Shown here in pieces: positions 45,025-52,509 of a DNA stretch of 64,000 nucleotides. Positions within the stretch are counted from its first letter, which is position 1; each line of letters opens with the position of its first letter. Under the pieces are notes generated by a model. It was not told the DNA's origin, ran no database searches, and saw only the letters and a list, made by a program, of their open reading frames with translations. The stretch is from NCBI RefSeq assembly GCF_002127585.1, contig NZ_NEGZ01000002.1, positions 219,775-283,774 of the forward strand. The letters are read 5' to 3'. This DNA comes from Janthinobacterium sp. GW458P. Its GTDB lineage: Bacteria; Pseudomonadota; Gammaproteobacteria; Burkholderiales; Burkholderiaceae_D. The translations under genes were made by a program, and so were the position numbers.

Positions 45025-46112
45025 GCATTTACTCGTTCCAACTCAATCAGCAGTACAACCGAAGCGAAATTAGAGCTGCCGTCGGACTCGACCCAAAATC
45101 GAAAGGTGGTTCCATTGACACGGGGTATGTGCAGCTAAACGGGGCAGATTTTGTGTTCTGCACTGTAGGTGGCACCAGCCGCACTGGTCATAACTACAAT
45201 AATTACTTTGAAGGCAAAGATTTGATCTGGCGCGGGAAGACTAACAGCCATATTCATCAGCCTACTATCGAGAGAATGACAGGGGCAGATGCGGAAGTCC
45301 ATGTTTTTTGGCGCGTAGGTGACCGCGATCCCTTTACCTATGCAGGGCTGGGGAAAGCAGCTGCGGTCTGGGACGAAACGCCAGTCAGAGTCCGTTGGCG
45401 GTTCAGCGCTGATCAAGGATTGGTCAAACTGTTGCGTAGTTCGAAACGGCTACCAGCTATAGAGTTAAAAAAGATTGGCCAAGACCACGTTCATCAAGCA
45501 GTTCAATTAATCCGCGATGGCAGTGCTGAGCATCAGTTTGGTCCTTCGACAGACTATGATTTGATCGACTCGGACGGTGTTAGGTTGCCACCTAAAGCAG
45601 TATTCGGCCTTGCGGCGCGGCTTGCTTTAGGATTTGATGTTTTGCCTGGGCACTTCACGGCAGGCGAGACATCCCCTTGCTTTCGCATCCTTCGACGGGC
45701 GGGCTATCAGATCGTTCCCAAGGAAATGCAGGACGAGTCTATAAACGGATTTGCTGAGGATTCGCAGGATGAGCCGGCACTTGAATTATCTGAGGATGAC
45801 CGGGAATGGGTCGAGGGTAGGCCGAAGCTCATAAGGCATCTTGTGCGTGAGCGTGCTAAGGGACTTGCGCAAGCAAAACGTTTGCGTTTTAAGCGAGATC
45901 ATGGGAAGTTGTTTTGTGAGCGCTGCAAGCTTGACCCCGTTGAGTTTTACGGATCGATCGATGGCGAGGCCTGTATTGAAGTCCATCACAGCGAAACTCA
46001 AGTGAGTGAGATGAAACAGGGGCATAAGACTCACTTGGACTCCCTTCAGTGCCTGTGCGCGAACTGTCATCGATTAGTACACAAACAGTTGAAGGAAGGA
46101 TATCCTACGTAA
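45021..46112 (+). CDS. DUF3427-like domain plus HNH endonuclease (type IV restriction-like)
   Basis: A 363-residue protein. The first 130 residues ('YNRSEIRAAVGL', 'NYFEGKDLIWRGKTNSHIHQ', 'HVFWRVGDRDPFTYAGLGKA') resemble the DUF3427-type domain found with helicases and restriction enzymes, possibly a nucleic-acid reader. A variable middle follows. The end is an HNH nuclease with a zinc knuckle: C299-x2-C302, H322-H323 in 'IEVHHSE', and C346-x2-C349-H350. Such reader-HNH pairs cut modified DNA in some type IV systems; that function is inferred here. The gene overlaps the small upstream frame in ATGA. Confidence 0.7.
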   Translation: MSIYSFQLNQQYNRSEIRAAVGLDPKSKGGSIDTGYVQLNGADFVFCTVGGTSRTGHNYNNYFEGKDLIWRGKTNSHIHQPTIERMTGADAEVHVFWRVGDRDPFTYAGLGKAAAVWDETPVRVRWRFSADQGLVKLLRSSKRLPAIELKKIGQDHVHQAVQLIRDGSAEHQFGPSTDYDLIDSDGVRLPPKAVFGLAARLALGFDVLPGHFTAGETSPCFRILRRAGYQIVPKEMQDESINGFAEDSQDEPALELSEDDREWVEGRPKLIRHLVRERAKGLAQAKRLRFKRDHGKLFCERCKLDPVEFYGSIDGEACIEVHHSETQVSEMKQGHKTHLDSLQCLCANCHRLVHKQLKEGYPT

Positions 46113-46275
46113 TAACTGGCGCAAGTCTCTGCTGGGAGTGCCTATTGAACATCCAGCGGATTTGGTGTCACATGCGGGCGAGCTTGAACGTTCATCGCGA
46201 CGGGTGATTCCGTCGAGAGGTGGAACCGCCATCCAGCGTTGATATAGGACGGCGGCAGTTTGCAAAAGTCGGGCT

Positions 46276-47394
46276 TCACTCTAGCCAGGGTAAGGCCATT
46301 GGAATCTCAGAAACATCCGCAATCACTTCCTTGATGTAGATATCAGTGGTCTTGCCAGACGTGTGCACCAAGCGCTTTTGAATGTCGCTGCGGTTCTCGC
46401 CGCGCCGTGCCGCATCCGTGGCCGCCAAAGCCCGGATATCGCGGAATACAACGTCATCCTTCATGCCAATGCGCTCCTTTGCGCGGTCCCACATCGAACT
46501 GAGGCCCGAGCGGGTGTAAGCGCCGCCTTTTTGCGTCGGGAATACGAACTGGCTGATTAGCCCATACTTGATTTTCAGTCCACGGGCGCGGGCTATCACT
46601 TCGGCAATCTCAGGCGTGACAACAATATCGACTGCCTTGCCGCTGGTTTTTTGCGTTTTACTTGGCTTGATCCTGATCCGTCCATCTTCGATCTGTGATT
46701 CTTTGAGCATGCGGATATCGATGCCGCGCGCCCACAGTAGGTAAGACATATCGATGATGCACGCGAACATCGGACCGCTGGCTGTGGGGATGCTCAAGCC
46801 CGTGCCCTTGCGTTCCTTGCTCATCATGCCGGCTTCGCGTATCGCTTGCACTTGCGCATGTGTGGCCAGCACCTCGCGCCGTCCGGTCTTGTAGCTGGAC
46901 ATGTCGAGTTGATCGATAGGGTTGTCCTGGCGCAGGCCCAGTTCACCGATGATGAACTTGAACAGCCGGCTCATCAGTGCAGCGTATTTCTTCGCTGTGT
47001 TCGGCGTGCTTTTGAAGTTGTCGCGCAGGAAGCCGGCGCAGTCCTTGGTTGTCACCTGGGAAGCATGGAATTCTTCGAACTCGTCCGCGATCACGTCCAG
47101 GTAACGACGGTAGGCATCTTGCGTGTCCTTGCCGTAGTTACTTAGCTTATTTTCTTTGAACTCCACGCACGCATGTGGCATTGAGCCTTCCACAAGTTGC
47201 GGACTGCCCAGCAGCGCGGCCAAGGCCGCCAGCATCTTGCTTTCTCCCTCGGCCTCATAGGCCAGATGAATCCAGCTTTGCATCTTGCCGTTGGCGGGGT
47301 TGCGCATCGGTGTGGCCGCCAAGTAGCGATACGCACCATTTTTCAGATATACGCGACGCGGCAGACCGCGCTTGATTTTGCGGTGACGATTCAT
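46276..47394 (-). CDS. int: Prophage tyrosine-recombinase integrase
   Basis: A 372-residue phage integrase: an N-terminal arm/SAM-like DNA-binding region (residues about 65-170), then the catalytic domain with R228 in 'RGIDIRMLK', an FRDIRA motif near residue 318 where many enzymes have HxLR, and the nucleophile Y352 in 'TDIYIKE'. The early operon is transcribed towards it, and its start overlaps the DUF4224 stop by four bases. The likely target is the tRNA-Pro about 2.2 kb further left. Here int is the last gene of the early operon, unlike in P2. Confidence 0.9.
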   Translation of the reverse strand: MNRHRKIKRGLPRRVYLKNGAYRYLAATPMRNPANGKMQSWIHLAYEAEGESKMLAALAALLGSPQLVEGSMPHACVEFKENKLSNYGKDTQDAYRRYLDVIADEFEEFHASQVTTKDCAGFLRDNFKSTPNTAKKYAALMSRLFKFIIGELGLRQDNPIDQLDMSSYKTGRREVLATHAQVQAIREAGMMSKERKGTGLSIPTASGPMFACIIDMSYLLWARGIDIRMLKESQIEDGRIRIKPSKTQKTSGKAVDIVVTPEIAEVIARARGLKIKYGLISQFVFPTQKGGAYTRSGLSSMWDRAKERIGMKDDVVFRDIRALAATDAARRGENRSDIQKRLVHTSGKTTDIYIKEVIADVSEIPMALPWLE

Positions 47395-47597
47395 TTTCTC
47401 GCAGATTTCCTTACAGGGGCGGGGGCCGCCGGCATGGTGGCGGGATGGATAAGATGCATGCGCAGCACACGAACTGTGTTGTCGTGCAATCTGGTGGCGG
47501 GAACGCCCATTTCCTTCAATACGCGAAGCTGCTCTGCCGCGCGCCGGTAATGCGTCAGGTCGATGACCTCTTGATCGCTCAATGCCAAGTCGCTCAT
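47391..47597 (-). CDS. DUF4224-type small protein (excisionase-like)
   Basis: A 68-residue protein starting MSDLALSDQEVIDLTHYRR, matching DUF4224, a small winged-helix-like family usually found directly upstream of phage integrases. It may act as excisionase or directionality factor. An in-frame ATG at 47615 would add six residues. It overlaps int by four bases. Confidence 0.72.
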   Translation of the reverse strand: MSDLALSDQEVIDLTHYRRAAEQLRVLKEMGVPATRLHDNTVRVLRMHLIHPATMPAAPAPVRKSARK

Positions 47598-47619
47598 GTC
47601 GGTATTTATCCTCATTGGT

Positions 47620-47895
47620 CTATGAAATAGTTTTTATCAAGTCAAGCTGTCGCGGGTCGCTATGATCCAGTACGTAGATATAGGTCATACCAGCTGGCGC
47701 GCGCTCTTCGCAGTCAGGTTGGCCGTTGGCCTTGGCAAGTGCTGCGGCAGTGGAGCACACACCGAACGATCGTTCAAACAGACAACCATCGCAGCCCACC
47801 GCCTCTGCCTTGTACGCCTTGAAGCGCACCGCCGTCGGATCGACGGGCACGGCGCGCTCACCGCGCCATTTATCGCTTGTGATGCACTTCGTCAT
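47620..47895 (-). CDS. Small cysteine-containing phage early protein
   Basis: A 91-residue protein beginning MTKCITSDKWRGERAVPVD. Four further cysteines in 'VGCDGCLFERSFGVCS' and 'PDCEER' suggest a metal-binding fold. No family is recognised. Its ATG overlaps the stop of the upstream gene (ATGA), so it belongs to the early leftward operon. Confidence 0.6.
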   Translation of the reverse strand: MTKCITSDKWRGERAVPVDPTAVRFKAYKAEAVGCDGCLFERSFGVCSTAAALAKANGQPDCEERAPAGMTYIYVLDHSDPRQLDLIKTIS

Positions 47896-48113
47896 GCTGC
47901 TGTCGCTGCGAGTAGCTGAACAGCGCCCAGCGGCACCGCGCGGAACATGCCCGGCCACTGGTGGTCCAGCTCGACCCACGCATGCAGCTCGCCATTGCCC
48001 ACGTCGCGGCGCAAGTCGTTGACGGTGCCGGCCTGGTAGCCTTCGTCGGTATCGAATGTCACGCGGTCGCCCAGGGCGATTTGCCGCGGTGAATCGGTCA
48101 GGGTGTTCAGCAT
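47892..48113 (-). CDS. Small phage early protein with SH3-like strand pattern
   Basis: A 73-residue protein starting MLNTLTDSPRQIALGDRV, with 'GYQAGTVNDLRRDVGNGEL' and 'AWVELDHQWPGMFRAVPL'. The alternation resembles a small SH3-like barrel; function unknown. Start and stop both overlap neighbours, placing it firmly in the early operon. Confidence 0.6.
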   Translation of the reverse strand: MLNTLTDSPRQIALGDRVTFDTDEGYQAGTVNDLRRDVGNGELHAWVELDHQWPGMFRAVPLGAVQLLAATAA

Positions 48114-48259
48114 TGCGGTGCTCCTTTCAGTTTGGCGGTAACGCCGCATACGCCGAAGTGGTCGATGGCGGCCTGGATCGCGTCGCCGCTGGAAGCGGCA
48201 ATCGCGGCGTATTCAAAGCGTTCGGTTTGCGTGCGAACGATCACGGCATAGGTGCTCAT
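48107..48259 (-). CDS. Small phage early protein, 50 residues
   Basis: Fifty codons beginning MSTYAVIVRTQTERFEYAAI. The ATG lies within the gpA stop (ATGA), and the end overlaps the next start by seven bases. The sequence looks like a small alpha-beta domain ('SGDAIQAAIDHFG'). Function unknown; kept because of its double coupling. Confidence 0.55.
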   Translation of the reverse strand: MSTYAVIVRTQTERFEYAAIAASSGDAIQAAIDHFGVCGVTAKLKGAPQC

Positions 48260-50094
48260 GTGCCATTTCCTTCATGGGGTGGGTTGTCGGGGAAGATCAG
48301 CCGGGGATACGGGCAGGCGTTGACGGCCGCCCAGGCGGCAATCAGCGCTGTTTTTGCCTCGTCAGACAAATTAGGGATTGGCGCCGCCGGCGGCGTGACC
48401 GGGGCAGGGCGGTCGGGGTGCGTACAGTTATTTACACGAGTCCGAGGAACGGCAACCCCAACAGCCACCGCGCGAGCGCCTGTGGCCTGTACCGGCGTCC
48501 ACGTATGGCGCACGGACTTGAAGACCACGCCGATCAGATCGCTGCAGCGCACGCCGTAGGGCGTGATACGCAGTGTTTCACCGTAGCGGCCGATGACGGT
48601 TTTTTCGTCTTTGGCCAGCGTGACGGCCAGTTCCTTGCGCGGCACCAGGGCGCCGCCCTGGGCGCGCAGGTATTCGGCCCAGCAGGCGCGCTTTTCGCCG
48701 TCGATCTTTTGCACGGCATCCCAGGCGCGGCGCATGGCGGCCGGGGCTTCGTTGAGCATGTTCTCCTCGATGCGGCGTAATTCGCGCCACACGGTGACGG
48801 GCGCGCCGCCCCATTGCTGGAATTGCCGGATGCCCCAGCGCGCGGCCCACGCCTCGACGCGTGCCGATGGCGTCAGTTTGATGTCGCCTTCGGTATCGGC
48901 CGTGACGATGTAGCCTTCCTTGGTCTTGTGGTCGGCCACGCCGTCAATGTTCTTGGCTACGTACTTGGCGATGTAGCCGGCCGCGCTGCCCTTGGCCCAG
49001 TCGATGCGCTTGACGTCCAGGCGGCGCTGGAAGGCGCCCGGTTCGCCACGGTCCACGCGCCAGGCGTAGCGCTTCATGATGCGGATGGCGCGGCCGGCCA
49101 CATCCTGCAGGTGGGCCGTCTTGTATTTCGCGGTGGGGCGCACGAACAGCAGCAAATGCCAATGCGGGCAGCCGTCGTGATGCGGTTCGGCGATGCGGAA
49201 GCCGTACAGGCCGATGCCACGGCGCGCCAGCGCGGAGCGGCACAGGGCCGTCATCTTGCCCAGGTAGGCGTTGGCCTCGCGTGGTGTTGAATTATCGTAT
49301 TTTGGGTTTGGCTTGCCGCTATGCTGCATGGCGTGGAAGCGCGATGGGCACGTCCACGTGATGAAAATGCCCTGGTCGCCGCACTCGCGGGCGATCTGCT
49401 CGAAGCCGTTGATGCGCAACATCAGCTCGCCGCGCCGGATGGCCTTGTTCGCTGTCGTTTTTTCGGCCAGCTCGGCAATGCTGAATTGCTGGCCATTCTC
49501 GTTTTGCACCAGGGTTGCGGCCAGCGCCGCCGCATTGCGACGGTTCTGCGCCAGGCGGGCCAGCACGGCCTCTGTGCTGGCGTAGGGTTCGCCATGATAG
49601 TTGACGTAGCCCAGGCGGATATTGCCCGCCTCAAAGGCGCGGCCTACGCGCTTGCGCAGTTGCCGGCGCCACCAGCGGGCGTCCACCAGGCGGGCGATGG
49701 TGTCGGCCGCTTCGTCAAATTCCGGCAGCTCGATGCCATACGAGGTGCATTCGTCTTCCATGATCTGCAGGGCATGCTTGTCGGAGATAGCACCCCACAG
49801 CATCTTGACGATGCCGGCCGCTGCGCGCTCGGCCGTGGCCACGATGTCGGCATCGCTTTGCGACAGGTCAACGCCGGCCGGCACGTACTGTTCGGCGAAC
49901 TCGCGCACAAAGCTGGTAGCGATGGACTCATAGATTTTGTACCAGGACGACCAGGCCATCTTGGCCAGGGCCGCGTTGATGATGCGATTGCGCCACTTGA
50001 ACGGTATGCGGGCCAGTTCGGGCGCGAACTGTGCGGATCGCAAGAAGGCTTCGTGACGCTGTGCGTCAGGCAGCAGGATTTGTTTAGATTGCAT
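48256..50094 (-). CDS. A: P2 gpA-like rolling-circle replication initiator
   Basis: A 612-residue protein of the phage replication gene A family. It has the HUH motif 'CPHWHLLLFV' (near residue 312) that binds the catalytic metal, and the tyrosine pair in 'GYIAKYVAKNID' (near residues 370-380), of the two-tyrosine HUH nuclease type. It nicks the phage origin and starts rolling-circle replication; in P2 the nick is inside the A gene itself. It is the largest gene of the early operon, and it overlaps the preceding gene by 11 bases. Confidence 0.92.
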   Translation of the reverse strand: MQSKQILLPDAQRHEAFLRSAQFAPELARIPFKWRNRIINAALAKMAWSSWYKIYESIATSFVREFAEQYVPAGVDLSQSDADIVATAERAAAGIVKMLWGAISDKHALQIMEDECTSYGIELPEFDEAADTIARLVDARWWRRQLRKRVGRAFEAGNIRLGYVNYHGEPYASTEAVLARLAQNRRNAAALAATLVQNENGQQFSIAELAEKTTANKAIRRGELMLRINGFEQIARECGDQGIFITWTCPSRFHAMQHSGKPNPKYDNSTPREANAYLGKMTALCRSALARRGIGLYGFRIAEPHHDGCPHWHLLLFVRPTAKYKTAHLQDVAGRAIRIMKRYAWRVDRGEPGAFQRRLDVKRIDWAKGSAAGYIAKYVAKNIDGVADHKTKEGYIVTADTEGDIKLTPSARVEAWAARWGIRQFQQWGGAPVTVWRELRRIEENMLNEAPAAMRRAWDAVQKIDGEKRACWAEYLRAQGGALVPRKELAVTLAKDEKTVIGRYGETLRITPYGVRCSDLIGVVFKSVRHTWTPVQATGARAVAVGVAVPRTRVNNCTHPDRPAPVTPPAAPIPNLSDEAKTALIAAWAAVNACPYPRLIFPDNPPHEGNGT

Positions 50095-50437
50095 TCAACA
50101 GTCTTTCGTACACACGGATAGCGGCAGAGGTGGCGGCGCGCAGCTCGATGCGCTCTTCCTCGGTAAATGAGTGGATGGGCGATTCCCAGCGGTCGGCGTC
50201 CATGCCGGCGGCGATCAGCACGGAGCGGCGCGCCCCGCGTGGCGACAATCCCCAGGCCTGGGCCATGAAGGGCGCCAGGTTGCGCGGCTTGATGCTGCGT
50301 AGCTGGGCCTTGGCTTCGGCGATGGCGGCCAGCGCGTGTCCGGCGCCTGGTGGCGTCGGCATGTCCTTGTCGCGCGCGGCCAGAATCTCGGCAGCAGGCT
50401 GGAAGGACAGGTGATTGTCGATAAGGGACGCCGGCAT
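50084..50437 (-). CDS. Phage early protein of unknown function
   Basis: A 117-residue protein: 'AIAEAKAQLRSIKPRNLAPF' then 'GLSPRGARRSVLIAAGMDA' and a helical end. It looks like a small helical, possibly DNA-binding protein of P2-like phages, such as those between B and A in P2. No family is assigned with certainty. It overlaps the gpA start. Confidence 0.6.
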   Translation of the reverse strand: MPASLIDNHLSFQPAAEILAARDKDMPTPPGAGHALAAIAEAKAQLRSIKPRNLAPFMAQAWGLSPRGARRSVLIAAGMDADRWESPIHSFTEEERIELRAATSAAIRVYERLLNAI

Positions 50438-50440
50438 GGT

Positions 50441-50539
50441 TCAGTCCTTGATGGCGCCGATGGCCCGCAGCACGTCAGGGGTAATGACGATCAGGAGCGA
50501 CAGCAGCCAGATGCCGCAGGTTTTGGCCAGGCGCAGCAT
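50441..50539 (-). CDS. Tiny membrane protein of the phage early operon, 32 residues
   Basis: Thirty-two codons: MLRLAKTCGIWLLSLLIVIT followed by a short tail. This is a single hydrophobic helix with a basic N-terminus. Its ATG overlaps the upstream stop as TGATG, a strong coupling sign. A membrane role such as lysis timing or exclusion is possible but unproven. Confidence 0.4.
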   Translation of the reverse strand: MLRLAKTCGIWLLSLLIVITPDVLRAIGAIKD

Positions 50540-50940
50540 CAGCGTGCCCCTTCCTTAGGAAAATACTTGGCCCAATCAGTCTGTGTTCTTAAGGAGCTGA
50601 TGTACGGCACGACGCCCAATTCGCTGGCGAACAGATAGCGCAAATCGATTGCCAGATCGCCGAGCAGAACACGTTGGTGCTCAGGTGTAAAAAAGCCCGA
50701 AACATTCAAAGCTTGCGCATCGCTGATGATGAAGGTGAGATTGGCTGCGCCGTAGGCGTGATAGGTCTTGGCAATCTCATGGATGCGGGCGGTCAGCGCC
50801 GCGATGCCGATGCCCGAGCTGGCTTGCAGCAGAAAACACGTTGGCGCCACGGGGACAATACAGTTTTGCAGGGTCGGGCGGATCGTGCTTGATGCCATGG
50901 ATTTGTCGGCATGACTGGTGGCGTGCAGCGTGTTTTCCAT
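50539..50940 (-). CDS. Phage early protein of unknown function
   Basis: A 133-residue protein with AAGGAAAA before the ATG. It contains 'ASSGIGIAALTARIHEIAKT' and ends with 'TDWAKYFPKEGAR'. No domain is recognised. It is coupled to the tiny membrane gene after it. Confidence 0.55.
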   Translation of the reverse strand: MENTLHATSHADKSMASSTIRPTLQNCIVPVAPTCFLLQASSGIGIAALTARIHEIAKTYHAYGAANLTFIISDAQALNVSGFFTPEHQRVLLGDLAIDLRYLFASELGVVPYISSLRTQTDWAKYFPKEGAR

Positions 50941-51060
50941 CGGTTTTCCTTATTTCAGGTTGAACGAATCCCGCACGCTCAAAAAGGAGCGCAGCAGGGC
51001 ACAGCAAAAGAGGGGAGTTACGGCGGCCGGGCTACGGCGGCGCGAGGATCAGGATAGTCA

Positions 51061-51324
51061 TCAGCAGCCCGCAGTCAGGTCCAGGGCCAGCTGGCTGGTG
51101 GCTGCCGTGCGCGCATGCTGGGACATCGGGATGCGGATATCCGGCTTGGGCATGGCGGACAGCGAGAGGGTGCGCAGCACTTCCAGGCCTGCCACGAAGG
51201 AGTGCCCGCAGTCCGGGTTCTGGCACATGTAGGTGATTTCCTTGAACATGGCGGACATCGTGCGGCTCTTGACGGCGCGGACGGTGTATTCGCAATGCGG
51301 GCAGGGCAGGCCGATGACTCTCAT
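51061..51324 (-). CDS. ogr: Ogr/Delta-type zinc-finger late-gene activator
   Basis: An 87-residue protein with a C8-x2-C11-x22-C34-x4-C39 metal site, exactly the spacing of P2 Ogr and P4 Delta. These proteins activate phage late promoters by contacting the alpha subunit of RNA polymerase. Here it lies in the early operon, not beside gene D as in P2. Its ATG overlaps the stop of the upstream small gene. Confidence 0.85.
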   Translation of the reverse strand: MRVIGLPCPHCEYTVRAVKSRTMSAMFKEITYMCQNPDCGHSFVAGLEVLRTLSLSAMPKPDIRIPMSQHARTAATSQLALDLTAGC

Positions 51325-51509
51325 TTCAGCTTTCTTTCCACTTGGTACAGGGCGCGACCGCGACCTGTCATGTTTTTTGACTGCTTGCGTAAGCGCGATT
51401 TGACGAGCCATTCGGCTGCTTGCTCGATACTTGCCAGCCCTTGCCGTTGACGAACGACTTCCAGCGCTGCAAGTTCTTCGTCATTGATATGAATTTCGTG
51501 ATCGGGCAT
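51321..51509 (-). CDS. Small phage early protein (ribbon-helix-helix-like)
   Basis: A 62-residue protein starting MPDHEIHINDEELAALEVVR, with 'AAEWLVKSRLRKQSK' as a likely second helix. The strand-helix-helix pattern resembles ribbon-helix-helix DNA-binding proteins. It overlaps ogr in ATGA and may control it. Confidence 0.5.
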   Translation of the reverse strand: MPDHEIHINDEELAALEVVRQRQGLASIEQAAEWLVKSRLRKQSKNMTGRGRALYQVERKLK

Positions 51510-51557
51510 GTTCGGCAGCTTTTCAGTTACTCAAAAGTTACTATTCAGGGACTCGGT

Positions 51558-51755
51558 TTAAGCGCTGCGACGCTGTACGCTGTCGATGTCGTCAGCAGCA
51601 ATAGCGGCAAGGGCTTCACGCATGACGATCTGGCGCACAAGTACCGCGATTTCTTCGCCTTGGTAATTGGCGATAGAGGAAACGAGCTGGTGCTCGTAAT
51701 CGTCCAGGCGCAGCATGACTTTATGGCTGCGGATACGTTTTGCATCGGGATACAT
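51558..51755 (-). CDS. Small phage early protein (ribbon-helix-helix-like)
   Basis: A 65-residue protein starting MYPDAKRIRSHKVMLRLDDY followed by two helices ('ANYQGEEIAVLVRQIVMREA'). The pattern 'RSHKVMLRLDDYEHQLV' is typical of Arc/MetJ-type folds. Function unknown; second gene after the early promoter. Confidence 0.5.
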   Translation of the reverse strand: MYPDAKRIRSHKVMLRLDDYEHQLVSSIANYQGEEIAVLVRQIVMREALAAIAADDIDSVQRRSA

Positions 51756-51765
51756 GACGTTGTCC

Positions 51766-51969
51766 TTAGTGGGTGGTTTGGGTAGCGAGTTCGCGCTTAT
51801 AGTCGGCGAGGCCGCGCAAGATCAGGAAGCGTAAGAACCAAGCACGGGACCGTTGTTGCGCAGCGGCAAAGGATTCGACTTCCAGCACCTCATCAGGCGC
51901 CAGACGGACGCCTAGAGGCTGCGACGTGGCGCCCTTGGGAGTGCGCCCGATTTTGGATACGTTTTTCAT
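51766..51969 (-). CDS. First gene of the phage early operon, ribbon-helix-helix-like
   Basis: A 67-residue basic protein starting MKNVSKIGRTPKGATSQPLG, then 'VRLAPDEVLEVESFAAAQQ' and a helix 'WFLRFLILRGLADYK'. It again looks like a ribbon-helix-helix protein. Being first after the early promoter, it occupies the place of Cox in P2, but shows no Cox-like winged helix. It could be a regulator of the switch. Confidence 0.5.
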   Translation of the reverse strand: MKNVSKIGRTPKGATSQPLGVRLAPDEVLEVESFAAAQQRSRAWFLRFLILRGLADYKRELATQTTH

Positions 51970-52004
51970 AATGTTATGATGTGTAATCGCTACAGGATGG
52001 CGTA

Positions 52005-52033
52005 ACTATAGTGTACGAACGTACACCTGTCAA
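52005..52033 (-). promoter_or_regulatory. Phage early leftward promoter
   Basis: Read on the minus strand: TTGACA (52,033-52,028), a 17-base spacer, and TATAGT (52,010-52,005). This is almost a consensus sigma-70 promoter. Transcription would start about 30 bases before the first early gene at 51,969 and run through gpA to int. Confidence 0.8.
52011..52026. promoter_or_regulatory. Repressor operator inside the early promoter spacer
   Basis: GTGTACGAACGTACAC has perfect seven-base arms around AA. It fills the spacer between the -35 and -10 boxes of the early promoter, so a bound dimer would block polymerase. The repressor gene 25 bases to the right is the likely ligand source. Confidence 0.7.
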
Positions 52034-52050
52034 TGAGATTTAGTGAAAAT

Positions 52051-52491
52051 ATGAGCACCATTGGGGAAGCACTAAAAGCCGAGCGCCTACGCTTAGGCAT
52101 GAATCAGGAAGAGTTTGGAGCGGCGGGTGGCGTAAAAAAGCGTACTCAAATATCGTATGAACAGGACGAGCGTTCGCCGGATGCTGTTTATTTGCGCGCA
52201 ATCTCTTCAATCGGCGTTGACGTTCAATTTATCCTTACTGGAGATCAGGCGACAGCCTCGCTCACTCAGGACGAAAAGGAATTGCTGACTGGTTATCGTG
52301 GCTTGGATATTCGAGGAAAAGCAGGTGTGCTAGGGATGATCGACGGGATGAGCTCTACCCCGGCAGCGGCCCCTGCAAAGAGCGGCCCACATGTCGAGTT
52401 CCATGGAAAGGTTGGCCACCAAGTGACCGGCAATATCACTGGAAATCAGACCATCAACATGGGTGGCGGCAAGAAGAAGATTAAAGATTAG
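52051..52491 (+). CDS. Prophage CI-type repressor (XRE HTH)
   Basis: A 146-residue protein with an HTH of the XRE class at residues about 1-62 ('ALKAERLRLGMNQEEFGAAG', 'RTQISYEQDERSPDAVYLR'). The C-terminal part ends with 'HVEFHGKVGHQVTGNITG' and 'NQTINMGGGKKK', a short beta motif also found in the next gene. It is transcribed away from the early operon and should silence the early promoter through the palindrome at 52,011. An in-frame ATG at 52033 would add six residues. Confidence 0.82.
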   Translation: MSTIGEALKAERLRLGMNQEEFGAAGGVKKRTQISYEQDERSPDAVYLRAISSIGVDVQFILTGDQATASLTQDEKELLTGYRGLDIRGKAGVLGMIDGMSSTPAAAPAKSGPHVEFHGKVGHQVTGNITGNQTINMGGGKKKIKD

Positions 52492-52509
52492 GAAAATGAC
52501 GGATCACTG

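Noticed and set aside
46113-46275. Possible second attachment sequence next to the integrase stop
   Set aside because: No stretch here matches the tRNA-Pro 3' end; no direct repeat of it was found in the window, so attR must be outside if this tRNA is used.
51766-51969. Cox-like excisionase as first early gene
   Set aside because: The protein looks like ribbon-helix-helix rather than the winged helix of Cox; DUF4224 beside int is the better excisionase candidate.
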